DNA from: Anaerolineaceae bacterium
GTDB taxonomy: Bacteria; Chloroflexota; Anaerolineae; Anaerolineales; Anaerolineaceae
DNA: 14,309 nt
Direction of reading: 5' to 3'
NCBI GenBank assembly: GCA_028714615.1
Contig: JAQTMA010000102.1
Span: forward strand, 1 to 14,309
The translations under genes were made by a program, and so were the position numbers. Positions 14,129 to 14,309 of this stretch are shown here, one piece after another. The number at the start of each line of letters is the position of its first letter. The first letter of the stretch is position 1. The notes below the pieces were generated by a model. The model searched no databases. It had not been told where the DNA came from and worked only from the letters and a program-made list of their open reading frames with translations.

Positions 14129-14309
14129 TCAGATCGAGTGGATCAGACTTTCGAATAGCTCGCTGGTCTTTGCAGATGGGTGGGTATTGATCTCGCGCAG
14201 CAGGTCATTCTGGCAGCGCTCGTACTGGCGCACCACCGCGATTTTATTGCCCATGGCGGCGTGGACGCGCATGGCCAGGCGGTGAGCTTCCTCCAGGCAG
14301 GCTTCGCGG
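14129..14309 (-). CDS. BTAD-containing transcriptional regulator, C-terminal end (partial)
   Basis: The minus-strand frame runs in from beyond the right edge and stops with TGA at 14129-14131, giving 60 residues. It reads ACLEEAHRLAMRVHAAMGN, then KIAVVRQYERCQNDLLREI, then NTHPSAKTSELFESLIHSI. This is the end of a bacterial transcriptional activation domain (BTAD), a TPR-like fold found in SARP/AfsR-type regulators and in long multi-domain regulators of Chloroflexota: the helix with EAHR.AM..HAAMGN, the RQYERC helix and the final short helix ending in ELFE.L all fit. The expected theta.GV.PS.T.. segment is slightly changed to INTHPSAKTSELFESL. The DNA-binding domain and any ATPase part lie outside the window. 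Confidence 0.75.
   Translation of the reverse strand, partial: REACLEEAHRLAMRVHAAMGNKIAVVRQYERCQNDLLREINTHPSAKTSELFESLIHSI

Overview
The window looks like a piece of a Chloroflexota (probably Anaerolineae-type) chromosome. This rests on recognising gene families rather than on a database search: a DUF5317-like membrane protein, an Os1348/NHLP-type small protein, the BTAD end of a SARP-like regulator, PD40/TolB-type repeats and an HD-GYP protein occur together. Base composition looks close to even GC. I see no rRNA, tRNA, CRISPR array, insertion sequence or phage gene.

Layout. (1) Bases 1-1690 are a decayed signalling region. A minus-strand remnant of a TolB/PD40 beta-propeller protein (about 120-356) is followed by a two-component pair in which the sensor kinase (549-1075) is broken by a frameshift and an internal deletion, while the NarL/FixJ response regulator (1057-1689) is intact and ends at a good hairpin. 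(2) Bases 1800-2194 hold a small GlsB/YeaQ-type membrane protein with a readable promoter, two inverted repeats and a strong ribosome binding site. (3) Bases 2195-2660 are non-coding and contain a perfect 36-bp palindrome and a second 11-bp-stem hairpin. (4) Bases 2661-9192 form one tightly packed plus-strand carbohydrate cluster: two-domain GT4-like glycosyltransferase, GH130 mannoside phosphorylase-like enzyme, ChaB, PIG-L deacetylase, canonical GT4 glycosyltransferase and a GH100/debranching-like (alpha/alpha)6-barrel glycosidase. The last four overlap each other. (5) Bases 9326-11650 encode a secreted or membrane-anchored VWA protein, closed by a strong hairpin that also sits at the end of the convergent minus-strand genes. 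(6) Bases 11720-13869 are a minus-strand set of a 44-aa membrane peptide, a DUF5317-like protein, an Os1348/NHLP-like protein and a GAF-HD-GYP protein. (7) The right edge is the C-terminal 60 codons of a BTAD-type transcriptional regulator on the minus strand.

How the parts may work together (inference). The carbohydrate cluster combines two sugar transferases, a deacetylase that could act on an N-acetylated sugar, a phosphorolytic mannosidase and a glycosidase. That fits synthesis and recycling of a soluble glycoside or a surface glycan. The stress-associated small proteins (GlsB/YeaQ just upstream, ChaB inside the cluster) suggest a stress setting. The product cannot be named from sequence. 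The minus-strand set links two small Chloroflexota-type proteins of unknown role to a predicted cyclic-di-GMP phosphodiesterase and is the second candidate for an undescribed system.
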